In this document: one piece after another, positions 56,574 to 64,000 of the stretch | How positions within the stretch are numbered: position 1 is the first letter of the stretch | How the letters are laid out: each line of letters starts with the position of its first letter | Assembly (NCBI GenBank): GCA_022565595.1 | Contig: JAIUML010000019.1 | Coordinates: 21,722-85,721, forward strand | DNA from: Saccharospirillum sp. | GTDB lineage: Bacteria; Pseudomonadota; Gammaproteobacteria; Pseudomonadales; Natronospirillaceae | Reading direction: 5' to 3' | Length of the DNA stretch: 64,000 bases | Notes under the pieces: model-generated | What the model saw: only the letters and a program-made list of their open reading frames with translations | Told to the model about the DNA's origin: nothing | The model's database searches: none | Position numbers and translations under genes: made by a program

Positions 56574-57068
56574 TCAATGCACCTTGCGTTTCAGCGCCAA
56601 CAAATCCCGGTAATTTCTCAAGCCACCGTACATCATGGTCTGGAATTTCTGGGCGGTAAGTTCGGTCTTTTCTTTGTAGTCGTTGACGTCGTAATTGCGC
56701 ACAACGTCAGACTCGGGCGCGCGGCCGGGTTGGCCGGTGCGTAATACGAGGCGGGTCAAATGGTTGCCGATTTCTTCGCGGATGGCTTTGACCAGATCCA
56801 GACCAGCGTGGTCTGTTTCCATGACGACATCAATCAGTGCCAACGCCAGTTCATCGCCAAGTTGCTCAACGATCGCCATGGCTTCTTCGGCGCTGGATGC
56901 GGTGTGGACAGTCAGGTTCCGATTTTCAAACTGGAAGCGGCGTAACGCCAGGCGAGTAACAGCGTGCACCTCGGGTTCGTCATCCACCACCAGTACATGC
57001 CAATTGTCGGTTGGCGCATCCGCACCACCGTTCGTCTCCTCAGCGAGCCAATCGTTATCTGTTGCCAT
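56574..57068 (-). CDS. Stand-alone receiver protein related to DUF3369 response regulators
   Basis: A 164-residue protein: short N-terminal tail, receiver domain from about 23 (HVLVVDDEPEVHAVTRLAL), phospho-acceptor D80 in LALIDVVMETDHAGLDLV, then RLVLRTGQPGRAPESDVVRNYDVNDYKEKTELTAQK. These phrases are diagnostic of the large REC-DUF3369 regulators that carry HD-GYP, GGDEF or kinase outputs. Here the gene stops after the receiver and a short helix (LRNYRDLLALKRKVH), with no output domain. It may act by protein contact, like CheY, possibly on pilus or c-di-GMP components, or be a degraded descendant. A minus-strand -10 TATAAT is at 57159-57164. Confidence 0.85.
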   Translation of the reverse strand: MATDNDWLAEETNGGADAPTDNWHVLVVDDEPEVHAVTRLALRRFQFENRNLTVHTASSAEEAMAIVEQLGDELALALIDVVMETDHAGLDLVKAIREEIGNHLTRLVLRTGQPGRAPESDVVRNYDVNDYKEKTELTAQKFQTMMYGGLRNYRDLLALKRKVH

Positions 57069-57180
57069 TTGCTACCTCTGAAGGCAAATCATTTGCCAGG
57101 TTCGCTGAACAGCGTTCATTTGCCGATCTGTTTCAACGGATGACTGAAAGATAGCTCAATTATAATGCGATGCAATAAAA

Positions 57181-57202
57181 AAACCCGGTCGGAACCGGGT
57201 TT
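57181..57202 (-). terminator. Rho-independent terminator of the arginine succinyltransferase operon
   Basis: Stem AAACCCGGT/ACCGGGTTT with a 4-nt loop, followed on the minus strand by seven Ts (57174-57180), 84 nt after the astB stop. Confidence 0.88.
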
Positions 57203-57285
57203 TATGCTCAGGAATGGCCGGTATCCTGAAAATGCAGAAGCAGTATTCAGGATTTCACAGATCTGATGCTTTCTCGTGAACGTTT

Positions 57286-61138
<3,853 letters not shown>

Positions 61139-61151
61139 GGTGCAAGTCTCC

Positions 61152-62165
61152 TCAGAGCGGCGCGTAAGCAATGGCGTCGCCTTCGCTGACGTTCAGCGCT
61201 TGTGCGACATCCAATGGAATGCGAATGGTTTCGCCGATGCCATCAACCAGAGTGCCGATGGTGCAGCGGAAGTCGTTCAGGGATCGGTTGGAGATCAGGT
61301 ATTTCAACCCGCCAACCACATCGCTGGGGCGCGCCTTCTTGTAGCGCACGTGCTTGAGCGTGAACAGGTTCATGACATCACCAGCCAATACCGGGCCACC
61401 GTCGAAGGGGTCGATAAAGGCGGTTTTGTCGAACCCTTCGCGGTAGAACAATTGGCAAGCGCGATTGGCCGCTTCATGATTCTGGGCAATATTGCCGCGT
61501 GCTTTTTCGGGCAGCAGTGGTACGTAAATCGGATGCTGTGGAATCAACTCCGACATGAAGGTTTTGCTTTTTACGCTGCAATAATAATCGGCCGTGTTGA
61601 AATCGATGCCGAAGAAATGTCGGCCAACTGCATCCCAGAAAGGGCAGTCGCCCTTGTCATTGAAGATGCCTTGTATCTCGACGATGGCCTGGCGCTGAAA
61701 GCGCTCGGGCAAGCAGGCAATGAAGAGCAGTCGAGCCCGCGACAATAAATCAAAGGCTTCGGTTTCCTTGATGTCCGGGTCGATGGCAAAGGAACGCAAC
61801 AGCGTTTTACCGGTCAACTCATGCGACAAGAACAACACCGGTACCTTGCTGCTGACATTCAGGTGGTGGGAAGCATGCACCACTTCGTCAATGCGATAAT
61901 TGAAAAAGGGGTAACCGCTACCGGCTTCGGTATCTATGCCAGCGGTTCCGACCAGGCTGTTGTTTGCGGTATCTTCCAGAACGAACAGGAAAGAAGCCGG
62001 GCCATCCTGATCAACGCCGTTGGCAAAGGCATCGGTGGATTGTTCGATCTTCTCGGACAATTTCCCGCGTTCCTTCGGCAAGGTTGTCACGCGGGCATCG
62101 GTGGCCGCCAGCAATCGTTCGATGCTGGTCAGATCCACAAAGCTGCTGGGGCGTACAACAAGCAT
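61152..62165 (-). CDS. aruF: Arginine/ornithine N-succinyltransferase, alpha (AruF-like) subunit
   Basis: A 337-residue paralogue of AruG: MLVVRPSSFVDLTSIERLLAATDARVTTLP, FFNYRIDEVVHASHHLNVSSKVPVLFLSHELTG, CPFWDAVGRHFFGIDF, FIDPFDGGPVLAGD. In Pseudomonas the alpha subunit lets the enzyme accept ornithine as well as arginine. ATG 62165 has GAGAGG about 8 nt upstream. A 120-bp hairpin repeat separates it from aruC, so aruFGDB may also be transcribed or stabilised apart from aruC. Confidence 0.95.
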   Translation of the reverse strand: MLVVRPSSFVDLTSIERLLAATDARVTTLPKERGKLSEKIEQSTDAFANGVDQDGPASFLFVLEDTANNSLVGTAGIDTEAGSGYPFFNYRIDEVVHASHHLNVSSKVPVLFLSHELTGKTLLRSFAIDPDIKETEAFDLLSRARLLFIACLPERFQRQAIVEIQGIFNDKGDCPFWDAVGRHFFGIDFNTADYYCSVKSKTFMSELIPQHPIYVPLLPEKARGNIAQNHEAANRACQLFYREGFDKTAFIDPFDGGPVLAGDVMNLFTLKHVRYKKARPSDVVGGLKYLISNRSLNDFRCTIGTLVDGIGETIRIPLDVAQALNVSEGDAIAYAPL

Positions 62166-62233
62166 GGTGCATCCTCTCAACGGTGAGCATTCTCAGCTCT
62201 AATTAGCATTATTTTTACAATTCGCACCGGCTA

Positions 62234-62356
62234 CCGGGCAGGCTTATTCAGGGTCGCGCGGTATGCCGCCCACTCAACCCATCCATGGGGGCTTGACGGC
62301 AGCCCCCGATGCGTCGGACCGCCAGTCTGCCGACACCCCTGAATAAGCCTACCCGG
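62234..62356. repeat. Composite hairpin element, copy G, inside the aru operon
   Basis: Arms CCGGGCAGGCTTATTCAGGG (62234-62253) and CCCTGAATAAGCCTACCCGG (62337-62356), one mismatch. The inner core carries CAACCCATCCATGGGGGCTT. A segment CCCGATG(C/A)GTCGGACCGC is shared with copy F. It lies between aruC and aruF, both leftward. Confidence 0.88.
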
Positions 62357-62425
62357 CATCCAGCGCTTGCCTCTCGACAACTCCGAAATATGAGGAATCA
62401 GCGAGGGGTGTAGAGGTAACTCGCC

Positions 62426-64000
<1,575 letters not shown>

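Overview
The window reads as chromosome of a Gram-negative gammaproteobacterium with moderately high GC. Gene content (pilTU, metXW, waaA, the aru/ast arginine pathway, a psuK-psuG pair, RibBX, an SbtA-like transporter, a CASTOR/POLLUX-type channel) and many hairpin repeats suggest a halophilic Oceanospirillales-like organism (Saccharospirillum/Marinobacter-like); the genus is inference. I found no transposase, integrase, prophage, CRISPR array or rRNA. There is one tRNA, tRNA-Leu(TAG).

Layout. 1-2.4 kb: an NtrC-type two-component pair, its regulator cut by the window edge. 2.6-3.1 kb: two very small genes, a lipoprotein and a probable ArfA ribosome-rescue factor flanked by RNA-hairpin sequences. 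3.2-5.2 kb: a large ion channel. 5.3-11 kb: glycine cleavage genes split around an XRE-cupin regulator, gcvHP leftward and gcvT rightward, with the same TTTCC-N4-GGAAA palindrome in front of the regulator and in front of gcvT. 11-16.4 kb: a solute-binding protein, pseudouridine catabolism (psuKG), and a LysR/DUF7352/SbtA-like cluster. 16.4-20.2 kb: tRNA-Leu, a GGDEF-EAL protein, ettA. 20.6-26.8 kb: glyA, a lipoprotein, an EamA exporter, sdaA, and two c-type heme proteins. 27.3-31.2 kb: nrdR-ribD-ribBX-ribH-nusB. 31.3-37.5 kb: parE, cpdA, yqiB-like and nudF facing tolC and a GST. 37.6-45.9 kb: a short Ppx/GppA, a flavin hydroxyacid oxidase, an esterase, a chemoreceptor, a large secreted orphan, a methyltransferase and a cold-shock protein. 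45.9-53.5 kb: a tightly coupled leftward run waaA-hemW-rdgB-DUF4426-metW-metX-yggT-proC-yggS in map order (transcribed from yggS towards waaA). 54.1-57 kb: pilT-pilU and a lone receiver. 57.2-63.6 kb: the arginine succinyltransferase operon aruC-F-G-astD-astB without astE.

How the genes work together. GlyA, the Gcv system and SdaA form a serine/glycine/one-carbon set. The aru/ast genes degrade arginine. nrdR-rib-nusB and the waaA-yggS run are conserved housekeeping neighbourhoods.

The most interesting non-coding content is a family of composite hairpin elements. Seven are complete and one is cut by the window end. Their outer arms and inner stems differ in sequence from copy to copy but stay self-complementary, around a conserved core of about 30 nt. 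Two further hairpin families sit at convergent gene ends. The best single-locus candidates are the ArfA-like gene with hairpins across its 3' end and a 30-bp perfect palindrome at its predicted transcription start, and the shared palindromic operator of the split glycine-cleavage locus.
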